64,000 nucleotides of DNA, taken from positions 16,156,577 to 16,220,576 of the forward strand of contig CM028338.1 of the NCBI GenBank assembly GCA_016647705.1, given 5' to 3'. Origin of the DNA: Eucommia ulmoides (lineage: Eukaryota; Streptophyta; Magnoliopsida; Garryales; Eucommiaceae). The notes below the pieces were generated by a model. That model was not told the DNA's origin, made no database searches, and saw only the letters and a list, made by a program, of their open reading frames with translations. This document shows, one piece after another, positions 26,501 through 38,500 of this stretch; the stretch's first letter is position 1, and each line of letters opens with the position of its first letter. Position numbers and translations under genes: made by a program.

Positions 26501-29500
26501 GCCACCTTTCGTTAGCCGTTGCATCAACTTGATATCAAGAATGCATTCCTAAATGGCGATTTGACTGAAGAAGTATACATGGAACAACCTCTTGAGTTTG
26601 TTGCTCAGGAGGAGTCTGGTTTAGTATGTCGCTTGAAGAAATCCATTTATGACCTCAAACAGTCTCCTCGAGCATAGTTTTGGAGATTCAGTGAAGTGGT
26701 CACTGAATTTGGTCTTCATCGTTGTGGAGTCGATCATTTTGTATTCTACAGGCACAGTAAAGTCGGGAGAATATTGTTAATTGTGTACGTGGATGACATC
26801 GTGATTACTGGAGACAACCACTAGGGTATTCAGGAACTCAAAACGTTTTTGCACAATAAGTTTCAAACTAAAGATTTGGATCAATTGAAGTATTTCTTGG
26901 GGATTAAAGTTGCTCGATCAAGTCAAGGTATTTACCTATGTCAAAGGAAATATATTCTTGATCTGTTGAGTGAAACAAGAATGCTAAGAGCGAAATCGAT
27001 TGATTCACCTATGGATCCAAACAGCAAACTATTGACAGATCAAGATGTACCACTGACAGATTCAGCGCAATACAGACGGTTAGTTGGGAAGTTGAACTAC
27101 TTGACGGTTACTAGAACAGATATTTCCTTTGCTATGAGTGTTATTAGCCAGTTTTTGGATCGTCCCACGACTTATCACTAGGATGCAGTGATTCATATTC
27201 TTCAATATCTAAAAGGTTCTCCAGGGTGTGGTTTGTTGTATCAGAACTTTGGTCACACTAAAATTAAAGGATATACAGATTCAGATTAGGCTGGATCTCC
27301 CTCGGATAGGAAGTTCACCATAGGCTATTGTGTATTTGTTGGAGGCAATCTCGTTTTTTGGAAGAGTAAAAAGCAAACAGTTGTAGCGTGGTCAAGTGCA
27401 GAATCGGAATACAAGGTGATGGCCCATACCACTTGTGACTTAACTTGGTTGAAACATTTGTTGGAGGAACTTGAGTTCGAACACTCTTCACCGATGGATC
27501 TGGTATGTAACAATCAAGCAGCACTTCACATTGCATCCAATTCAGTTTTCCATAAGATGACAAAACACATTGAAATTGATTGTCACTTCATTCGAGAAAA
27601 AGTATTGCAAAAGTAAATTAAGACTAGCCATGTAAAATCAGTTAATCAGTTAGCTGATTTATTCACTAAACCGTTAGAGGACTTAAAGATAAAGTATATT
27701 TGTAACAAGTTAGGAGCATACAATATATATGTTCCAGCTTGAGGGGAACGTTAAAAGGGTATTTACGTATTTCCAGTATTGTTCAGGGTTTCCCATATTG
27801 TTTAGAGTTTCTTGTATTGTTCCCTAATTACTATTATAAATAAAGGGAGAGACTAACACAATGTGTAAGCCTTCTCATTCATTTTTCTCTTTAACACCAC
27901 CTATAAGAATGAACTCCATATCTTATCCAGTTTTGAGCATGAGAGTGATAACTCAGGTGTCCTATTCGCATTAGTGAGAAAAGGAAAAATCCGCTTTCCT
28001 ACTAAGGTAAGTGTCGATCTCTCGGCAGAGGTAAACACATTGTTTAGGGAGTTTAGCGATGTGACGCCCGAAGAACTGCCTGAAGAATTACCACCTATGA
28101 GGAACATTCAGCATGCCAACCTAATTCTGGAATCCCAATTGTCTAATTTCTCGCATTGTAGATTGAATCCCAAAGAACAGGAAGAAATGACTAGGTTGGT
28201 TGACGAACTCCTCACAAGAAGTCGAATTCAACCTAGCCTCTTAGCCTTCGTGCAGTTTTGGCTTTGTTGACTCCCAAAAAGGATGGCTCTTGGAGAATAT
28301 GTGTGGATAGTCGAGCCATTAATAGGATCACAATCAAGTACTAATTTCCGATCCCTAGACTTGATGACTGGGTAGACCAAATAGCAAGGTCCAAATGGTA
28401 CACAAAGATCGACCAGCATAGTGTGTACCATCAAATTCAAATCTGACCTGGGGAAGGATGGAAGACTATCTTTAAGATCCAAGATGGCTTATATAAATGG
28501 CTAGTCATGTCATTTGGACTCTCTAATGTGCCAAGTACCTTAATGAGATTTTATGGCCCTTTCATTAGGAAATTTTTGGTGGTATACTTTGATGACATCC
28601 TGATTTACAAAAGATCTAGGAACGAGCACATGAGCCATATCCGCTTGGTTCTTAAGACTCTTAAGCCTAATAAATTGTACGTCAATCTCAAAAAATGCTC
28701 CTTTATGCAGTCTCTAGTACTTTTCTTAGGATTCATCGTGTTTGCTCATGGTATTGTTGTTGACCCCGAAAAGGTCAAAACTATTAACGAGTGGCCAGAA
28801 CCTAAATCTATTTCCGATGATTGTAGTTTCCATGGACTAGCCACTTTCTATCGGTGCTTTATTAAAGGCTTTAGCACTATCATGGCCCCAATAACAGATT
28901 GTATGAAGAAAGGAAAGTTCCAGTGGACTAAAGCGGCCCTTCACTTCCATGTCATTAAAGACAACATGAATGAGGAGCCCGTCTTAAAACATCCTGACTT
29001 TTCTAAAGTTTTTGAGGCTGCTTGTGATGCATCTGGCATTGGAATTGGGGGCATGTTGGGTCAAGAAGGCCACCCAATAGCTTATTTCAATGAAATACTT
29101 AATGAAGCCAAACAAAAATACTCTACTTATGATAAGAGTTTTATGTTGTTGTACAAGCTTCTCAACACTAGAGATAGTATCTGTGAACCCTAAAGTTATT
29201 TGATGATTTTGATAATTCAATTAACTTGAATGTTTTGTTAGACTAGTCTTTATTGAATATGTCATTACAGAAAATTATTCAGGATGACCAAGTTATTGAG
29301 GTAACAAAACGAGAAACATCAATGAATGATCAAGATGATGTTACAAAAGATATGATTGAAGAATTATCTTTTCAAGATTTTTTTTTGTATTCTTAAGGTA
29401 AAACAACATTGACATTCTTAAACTCTTAATATAACCTGACTAGGATCACTCAATGCACATGAAAATGAACTTATACAATCATATGAGTTTAATTATATAG

Positions 29501-32500
29501 TTAGGAGTGTTTAAAATATGTTTTGAAAGTGTTTGTGGAAAAAAGTAGTTAGAATCAGTCAACTAATTTGAAAAATCAGTCAACTGATCATAATTGTATT
29601 TTGAAAGTTGGTTATATGCTGAAAATAAATCAAACGGTGGACTGACTGGGAAACAGGTCGACCAAAAAATACAAGTTCCAAAAATTTTTGAGAAATAGGG
29701 TAATCGGTAAACCGAATGGTTAGTTGATAGATACATGTTCCCAGAAACATCAAATCGGTCAGCTGAACTGGTGAACCAGTCGACCAAAGTATCTTTAAAA
29801 TTATTGAACGTTGGCTAAAAACGGTCGACCGAAGGAGAAATCAGTCGACCGTTGTGTTGAATTTTTTTCAAATATTTTAAACGTTATATTGTGATATTTT
29901 TGACTCAATATTTACAATTAAACATTTCTAAATTAATTTTTAATGGTCTAACATATTTTTAAATGGTTGGAAATATTTTTTCATTAGAAAATGAGGGTTT
30001 TATTGAAAATGCGTTTCAGTCCCTAATCTTTCCTATCTTATAGTCTTACTGGTCAAAATTCCTTTCCATATATCTCGGCGCTAATATCTTAATTATTTTG
30101 AGGCTGAATACATGGTTAAACTAGCCGTTAGGCTTAGGTTGATAGAAGTTTTTGTGAGAAGAAACTGAAATTTTTTTTTGTATGTGTGACATTTCAGCTC
30201 AGACCTAAATGTGATTGGTCTAGGTGAGAGTGTAATTAGGTATAGAAGGAATTTACCTAATTGGTAGGGATGTTAATAGTCTGGATTCGGTTCGGTTTCA
30301 TACAAAACAAAAACTGTTAGACATGTACCAAATCAAAACCAAAATCAAAATCAAAACCGTCTGTTCTTCTTTTAAATAGTTTTAAAACCGAACTATTAGA
30401 CTTTATACAAAATCAAAATCGCAAAACCATTTAAGATTTTTCAATTTTATAAAAGACAAAAACCAAAACCCGAAACCTCAGACCTTTTTATATATATATA
30501 TATACAAAAACATAACTAAAATATAAAACATAAATTCCAAAGTCAGCTAGGCTACAGCACACACAAATGAGAAAATCTAACCCTAAAAACATATATTAGG
30601 GGTTAAATTATTATAAATATATAAAAAAGTGAGGGTGTATATATCATAAAAATATATCTAAAATATCGGTTACACGATTCAGTTTCATGGTTACTATCCC
30701 AAAACCAAAACCAAAACCTCTTCAGTTGCTAATTTCAATCCAAAACCATTTAGTCAGTTTCAAAACCGGAGCATTCGATTCGATTCCGTTCGGTTGCCCT
30801 TCAGTTCGGTTTTAATTGACATCCCTACTAATTGGGATTGTAAGGATTTAATTCTTACTTGTGACAAGACCGAAGTATCCCAAAACCAAAACCAAAACCA
30901 AAACCGCTTCAGTTGCTAATTTCAATCCAAAACCATTTAGTTAGTTTCGAAACCAGAGCATTCGATTCGATTTCGTTCGGTTGCCCATCGGTTCGGTTTT
31001 AATTGACATCCCTACTAATTGGGATTGTAAGGGTTTAATTCTTACCTGTGACAAGATCGGAGTGGGTTTGATTCTTACCTACGAAAAGAATCAGTGTGGT
31101 TTTAGTTAATCGAATTCCCTGCGATAACTCAGGGGAGTAGACATAGGCAAGAATAGTTGGTTTAACTACTATAAAATATCTGGTGTCAACATCTCTATCT
31201 TTTACTCTTTGTATGTGAATTAGATATAACGCTTCCGCATATAATCAAGATAAAATCAATTAGGGTTTAATCAATTGCTTTAAATTTTAAACTACCCAAT
31301 TCAACCCCCCAACTTGGGTAGATCTTTGGGCCAACACTATCTATTACCCCAAGAATTTGTTTTGTGTTCCGACCATCAAGCACTTAGATATCTTCAATCC
31401 TAGAAGAAGCTCTGTGCTAAAACATGCGGGATGGACCTAGTGTAGAGAACAAACATGTTGATGCTCTTAGTTGGGTATGTATGGTTTTACAATCTATGAA
31501 CGCCCATGTTGTCGGTTTTAAAAGATTGAAAGATGAGTATTCTACTTGCCATGGTTTCATTGTCATTTTTCATAATATCTCAAAGGGTTTGTGACTTCAC
31601 CAACTTGATTACGTCATTCGTGATGGTTACTTGTTTCGCGATACTAGCTTGTGCATCCCTGGCACATTTTTTTGTGACTTTTTAGTATGCAAATTACACG
31701 TTGGGGGGACTCGCGGGACACTTTAGTCGCGACAAAACTATTGCTTTGTTGGAGGATAGCTTTATTGGCCTAGCTTGAAGAAGAATGTCTCCAAAATTGG
31801 GTCGCAATGTCAAACTTGTCAACTAGCTAAAACTAGGAAAAATAACATGGGCATGTACACCCCTTTGCCTATTCCTCACATGACGTGGAAGGATTTAAGC
31901 ATAGAGTTTGTCCTTGGTCTACCTAGGACAGCTCGAGATCATGATTCAGTGATAGTTGTCGTGGATAGATTTTCTAAAATAACCCATTTTATCCTTTGCA
32001 ACAAGTCGACTGACGCCGTGACGCATCACATGTGACCAAATTGTTTATTAGGGAAGTTGTACATTACCTACTTCTGTTGTGTCAGATCGAGATGTCAAAT
32101 TTGTCGATTACTTTTGGAAGACTGATAGAACACAACTCCAAATATTGACCAATTGAAAGATATAATAGAGAAATTGTAAGGAAATGTGATTGGATTTCTA
32201 ATATGGCGTAGAATAATAGCTAAAACAATAATTCAAAGAAGGAAAATACGGAATACAGTAAATCGGTTCTAGGATTTCGTGAGCCTAGTCTCTCCTATTT
32301 AATTCCCAATTTTCAGATATCTGACCTCAAGCCCATGCTTGCTATTTATTAACCCCAACCTAACAAACATTCTAACAAATTCTACTAACAAACTATCTCT
32401 AACAAACTAACCACTAGTCTAGAAGGGGTTAGAATCTTCTTAAGTCCTTACTAACTAATTGGTCTATCAATACCGCCCCCACGAACTTTCACCTTGTCCT

Positions 32501-35500
32501 CAAGGTGAACAGTAGGTAATTGAGTGATTAAAAAAAAACTCAAATCTGAAATCTATTGAAGAAAAATTTGTTTCAACCATCTTCAGAAGGACATTCACTA
32601 GCGCCTTCTTTTGACCTCCATCATGCTTCTATTCTGATTCACAAGTTCCAGTAAAGCAATAAAAACTTCTTCAAATATAGAGAAGGCTTGCTTGAGAAAA
32701 GAAATTAAAAGTTTGGCCAGTGATCCGACATTCTCATGGGTATCGATCGGAAAGCAACAATATGCAAGTAACAACTCCCAACAACTGTGGGCATGGGCCT
32801 GTAGCTGTCGATTCTTGCACACAGGTTCAGAAAAAAAAATCTCCTCACATCGGTAGCTGAATCTTTTCTCGCGGCGATTATGATAATCATCGTCAATGTA
32901 TCGCCGATAGCTAGACGGCTTCCATGTCACCAAGATCTCCTTCAGTCGCATCTTCTTCACATGGTGGATTTCAAAGGTATCTTGTCAGATGGAAGGGTCG
33001 ATCACTCTCAAACACTACGTGGATTCTAAACAAGGAGCTGAGTCGACTTGCACCCGATCTCTTTAACAATACGTTTCTTAAAATTGTCCGGAGAAGAGGT
33101 TTTTTCAACCGGTCAGAATTGATGGCCACCACTTCGAAATTACATATGGCAGGAGCAGAAAAATCGTTAGTGTCTCTCTTCCCACGGTAGTTAATTATAG
33201 TTGTTAATGTAGTCGTCATTGTCATAGCCGTAATTCCTATTTTGTTAAGTAGCCGTTATTCCTATTTTGTTAAGTAGTCGTTATTATTTGTTAAGTAGCT
33301 ATTAAGTAGCAATTATTCATATTTGTTAAGTAGCCATTATTTTTTGTTATTCTAAGCCAATATAACAAGACTTCATTGTAATAAAAAGGGAATCATTGAT
33401 CGATTGATTATTAAAATATTTGAGCAAAATTCTCTTCGTTTTATTATTTATTTTCGTTTCAATTGGCCTCTTTCATCAGTACCTCACCTAGAAAAGAAAA
33501 CACGCATAACACTCTTAAAATGAAAAATCGTAAGTAAAGATTATTTATATTGTAAAAAAGCATTTTAAAAGTAATTTGACCAGGAAACAAATATTTGCAA
33601 CAAGTATAGGACATCTTTTTCAAAAATAAAATATGAACTTTCAATTAATGATGCTGGGGAAAAAAGTGCCACATGTATGGCCCAGACATCAGAGATTGTT
33701 GGTCTTAATGTAAGACATAGAAAGTCTACCCTAAAAGCATCAATTCTTAATAATCAAATTATAAGTTTCCTAAGAATATACACTATCACATCACCTTCCA
33801 AAACCATTTACAATGGAGCATACACTCAAGTTAAAACAACTACTCATTAAATCAAATAACTTCAATTTGAACAAGGACTCCTCTAATCTTGTTCATGCAC
33901 CATGGTACGATCAATGATGCATAGGTTCCTCGAGGTGTTATTCATATGAATTAAGGGAGAAATATTAGAAAGGAAGAATTATTCCAACAACTTCCACCTT
34001 TCACATAACCTTCTAACAATCAAGAAAAACAAAAAGTCCTTCACCTTATGTGCATGTATGTATCAAACCCTAACCTATAACTAAATTTAAGTGCTTTGCA
34101 ATTATATTCTTCTGGCTTTCATCAATTATCTATTTTCAAACTTCATAGACCCAAGAAACTTACTTGGCCAAAAAAATAGACCCTGGAAAATTAATTTGAA
34201 ATGCACTACAATTGATTGACCTTTCGTTCGCAAAAGTAGGAACTGTAAAAATAATGACTATGTCAGCTGCATGAAGTACATGGAAGTTGTAAAGGTGCTT
34301 ACCTCCATTCACCATCTCCGTGCTGAATGAAGTGTTGACAGGTGAATCAAATAGAAACCCATAGGTTTCAAGAACTCTTTTTAGTTCAATGTAGCTAGGT
34401 AACCAGTCTATCTTGATGCATCGTGGATCACCCTGGTTAAGCATGATGACAGGAAAAAAAAAGGTAACTAAGAGAATATATCCAAACAAGATCATCACAG
34501 TAGTTTGGTCTGCAAGGAAACATCAATTTAAGTTATCCCTTATAAGATCAAGTAACCTCATGTTTAGGTGATAGAATGGCACACCAAAAATCACATGCAG
34601 ATGCCCTCAGCACCTCTTTTGACGAGTATAACACTGACAAGGCATAGGGAAAGAACTTATCAGAACATCATAAAGCCACTACATAAACAACACCAGATGA
34701 ACATTGTACTCACCCAAATTAAACGTCCAAAGAGCTATTGACTTTTCAACATGACCACGAGAATAAACCAATTTCAAAAGCCATCCATCTACCAACAATC
34801 CCTCAAGGAAAGTTTCTCCTGCAAGCGCATAACAGATTAACAATCGTAGGCTCAATGTCATATGGAACACAATGCTTTAACCTTCTGAAATGAGTCAAAA
34901 CTTGCGACCAAACTCAAATCACTTTGATATTTCAATACAAAGAGCATCACAAACGAGCGTCTCTACCAAGCAGACATCATTATTAAAATGCAAGGAAAAG
35001 TATAAAAACCTGTCTCATTGCTAAGCTCAACCAGCAAATTGAATTCATTATTCAGAAACGAATGCAAAAGAACACAATTCTCTTTCTGAGGAAATGTCAA
35101 AGGTGGCGCCGTTTTCTGCAGTCACATGAAGGATACTTGTAACAACTCATTCACTTGAGAATCCACGTAGAAATTTTCACAATATGAGTAAAAAGTAATT
35201 TGCCCAATCATAATTAGAAACCTGATTTCCAAAAAATTGAAGACCCCACAAAGGCAGCTCATCTTCCCCACCAATCTGACCCATCTATAAGATACAGTTC
35301 ATATTCAAGTTTGTCAAATACTATTGAGTTATATAGGATTAGCATTAGTTACTTGAATATATACATATATATATTTATGAAGTGAAGGGAAAGTGTATAC
35401 CTTCTTTTGGCATTCGTCAACACACTCGGTCAATATAGTTTCTTTGTCATCTTCTTCTTCTTCTGAATCATATCTTTTTTTGACCTTTACCTCCTTAGAT

Positions 35501-38500
35501 TCCCTCTCAATAAGTTTACTTTTCTCCTTGTAGTGATCAAAGAGAAGGTCATCTAAGCCGATGACCTTTTTTCTGCAAAATAGATAGATGGAAACTATTC
35601 ATACAGTTAAGAAAGATCACATTTTTGTTAAAGGTCGGATATAAATGATATTTTTCAATCTCTCTTTAGCCATTGAAATATTTTAATATCATTTCAAGGA
35701 TCAGGATTTGCACGCTCCAACTAAAAAAGAGTGGCATACCAATCTTAGATCCATCATCATGTTGAAAAGTTTTATAAATAGGGTTCTTATTTGTATTTAT
35801 TTTGGTTTAGCACAACAAAATTGTTAAACTGTCTCCCTCGTGGACTAAGGCCATTATGGCTGAAGTCAACATAAAAATTATCAAATGATTAACGTCTTCT
35901 TAATTCTTCTCTATTTTTGTTGGCTCTCAAATTACATATGGTATTATCAGGTTCGTTGGACGTCGTTCTATTGCTCTCTTTAGCACACTTTCTTTGTGTT
36001 TCCCTTTGCAGTCCCAAAAAAAAATAAAAAAAATCAAGAGAAATCTTCTTTAAATCGCGACTAATGAGAATCATCCAAAGTTGTTCATATTATATGCTTT
36101 GTTGTCATTCTAGTGAAGGTCGCTCTCTAATTCCGGGATACAAAGCAATTTTGTGGTTCAAGATACCATGTCTATCCAATCCGACCCTTGCAAACTTGCT
36201 TTAGTGCTTGTCAAAAGAAGTAACGCATTTAGCAACTTTTAATTACTCAACCAGCTTGTGCTTAACACAATATTCCAGCTGAAGACAGTTTAGGCTCGAC
36301 TTCACAAAGTATTCAAAAATATTAAATCTCTCATAAGATTACGATTATGATGAGGACGATGATAAAGGCAAAGATGCGTGTTCCACTTGATCCCTTCTCA
36401 TCTCAAGGAAGCAAGTTAGCATATTCATGAGAAACTTATCAAATTTTATCTATAGAAATTGAAATATTTTGCTATAGTATCAAGGTTAGGATTGGTATCC
36501 CAGACTTACATTCTTCATTATGGTTCAGAATTTCTGTAATTAAGTTTGAGGAGATTCCGCAGATTTAGAAAATCTAATCTTTTGATTGAGCTGTCTTAGA
36601 AGAGTCTTATCAATTATCACGAGTCTTTTAACAAATATGGAAACACCAGCAGTTACAAGGTTTTTCTTTTTTTCACCTGAAAACTCTTCCTTTTCTTTTG
36701 ATTCTATGGGAGGTGGTGAGATCCATGAAGGATTGATTCATTCGTGATACAAGTAAAGTCCAGTTTTAAATATAGGCCATCATGCAACGAAATTTTAGCC
36801 TGATGTTACTCATAATGGCCTTTAGGATTGCCCATAACAGGGTTAACGAAATTTCATTGCTAAAAATTAAAATAGGCCATTGCATATCAAATTCTTAGAA
36901 ACATCAAAAACATGCTACAACTTTTGGTGATTTCCTTCACTTCCTCTTCTTTGAAACTGAAAATTGATGCTCAAAGGTGTTGATTTGTTATTCATATGTA
37001 TGTTAGGCACCATTTGGTAATGCTTTTTTAAGGACTTTAAAAATTGAAAAAGTTAATTTGACCCAAAAAGAATTACTTGAAAGCAAAAGTAAAAAATCAG
37101 AAGTGCGTTTGATAGTGTAGAGAGAATACCTTAGAATAATACAAAAAATGAGCTCTTAATCCAAATGAAATTCGTAGATAATTGAAAAAAATGGGTAAAA
37201 AGGTTGAAGTCCATCGATCTATTATAGTATAAAAATAGAAGAAACGAAAGCACAATTATTTTTTTGCTTTTTGAAAAAAAAGTACTTAAAATCATGTTTA
37301 CGCATTTTTTAAGTACAAAACAAACGCTACTTTTAAAATTAAGTACTTTCTTACTTAAAATCAAAAAAGTACTTAAGAAAAGCATTAGCAAATTGTGCCT
37401 TATTAAATAATTTATTTTCATATTTTATTTTCTTATGTAACAAAATGACTTTTGATGTGTTTGCTTGAGGTTAAGACTATTAAGGCATGTTTGGTTGGAT
37501 GGAATCGAGGGCGGAATGGAATCGCATTCCGCCCTTGATTCCTATTCCGTTGTTTGGTTCTGCAATGGAATCACTTGAATGAAATTGGATGGAATGGGAT
37601 TCCATTTGAGATGGGGTGGAATGGGATTCCAACCCAATGGAATCAATATCTTAAATTACATAATAACCCTTGTAATTAAGCTCTTGAAAATTGAGAATAA
37701 AAACAGAAATTAGATAACATAAATTGAAATTAGAGAACAGAAAGTTGGAAATAGAAATAAAAATAGAAAATTGAGAACATAATTAGAAAATTGAGAATAG
37801 AAATTGAAAATTGAGAATATAAACAGAAAATTGAGAACATAAACTGAAAATTAAGAACAAAAACAGAAAATTAGGTAGCGTTTGGTAACCGTTTCTGTTT
37901 CTATTCCAGCAGTGGGATGGGAATGGGATGGGATGGTATGAGAATTTTGTTTTCTTTTTGGGAGTAGAATCGCGTTTGGTAACGATAATTTTTTTTTTGT
38001 TTTGGGAAGGGAATTGTGTTTGGTAACCATTTTATCCTAAAATCTTTTTTTTTTTTTTTTTTTTGTTTTTTTTTTCTGTTTTGGCCTGACGGCGGTGCTC
38101 CGAGCAACGGCCGCCGGCGGTGCTCCGAGCAACGGCCGCCGGCGGTGCTCCGGCTTCGGCACCGGCGGTGGCCCCCCGCCGGCGATGACCGGACGGCGGT
38201 GGCGCCGGCGACGACGGCCGGAAGACAATGGCGACGTCGCCGGCGACGGCCGAAAGTGGCCGGGAATTTTCCGCCGACGGCGGCGGGCGGTGGTCGGCCG
38301 GTAGGTGAATAATAACCATGTGTTTTGGGAATGGAATGGGAATAATAAGAAACAACTTTTTTTTATTTCTCATTTCTTAAGAAAAAAGTTGGCACAATTC
38401 TCAAATGGGAATGAAATGGAAACGGAAACAAAAATTACCAAACGCTATTCCCAAACAGAATTCCCAAAAATCTGGGAATGGAATGGGAATTTCTGGGATG

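Larger units (their letters stand above)
23299..27896 (+). mobile_element. Ty1/copia element, family A copy 3, TSD CCACC
   Basis: LTRs of 148 bp each (23299-23446, 27749-27896) are flanked by CCACC at 23294-23298 and 27897-27901. The 3' LTR now starts CG instead of TG. The order is primer site, A-rich and CG-rich leader, gag with its core deleted, protease, integrase, RT and RNase H, all with stops. It is nested in gypsy G and forms a sister subfamily to the copies at 7803 and 11816. Confidence 0.93.
29182..31336 (+). mobile_element. Large solo LTR inserted in gypsy G RNase H
   Basis: The unit starts TGTGAACCCTAAAG and ends GGGCCAACA. Flanks are GTATC (29177-29181) and CTATC (31337-31341), a one-mismatch target repeat. 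Removing it rejoins the RNase H residues around YLLPQEFVL. About 2155 bp long, it includes a MITE and an internal duplication, so the original LTR was about 1.4 kb. The start resembles Sirevirus-type LTRs, which is inference. Confidence 0.75.
21480..33478 (+). mobile_element. Ty3/gypsy chromovirus, family G, 12-kb composite, TSD GTACC
   Basis: LTRs at 21480-21830 and 33120-33478 are flanked by GTACC at 21475-21479 and 33479-33483. Once nested elements are removed, the element's own sequence is roughly 4-5 kb: gag, protease, RT, RNase H, integrase and chromodomain in gypsy order. It is interrupted by a copia element (23299), a large solo LTR (29182) and a fragment of another gypsy (32123). It sits in the intron between host exons 7 and 8, antisense to the gene. 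Confidence 0.9.

Noticed and set aside
34679-34870. Extending host exon 5 to the upstream ATG ([11 protein letters not shown]...)
   Set aside because: That part lies across a good acceptor site (GCTTGCAG) and is intron. Using it would break the join with exon 4.
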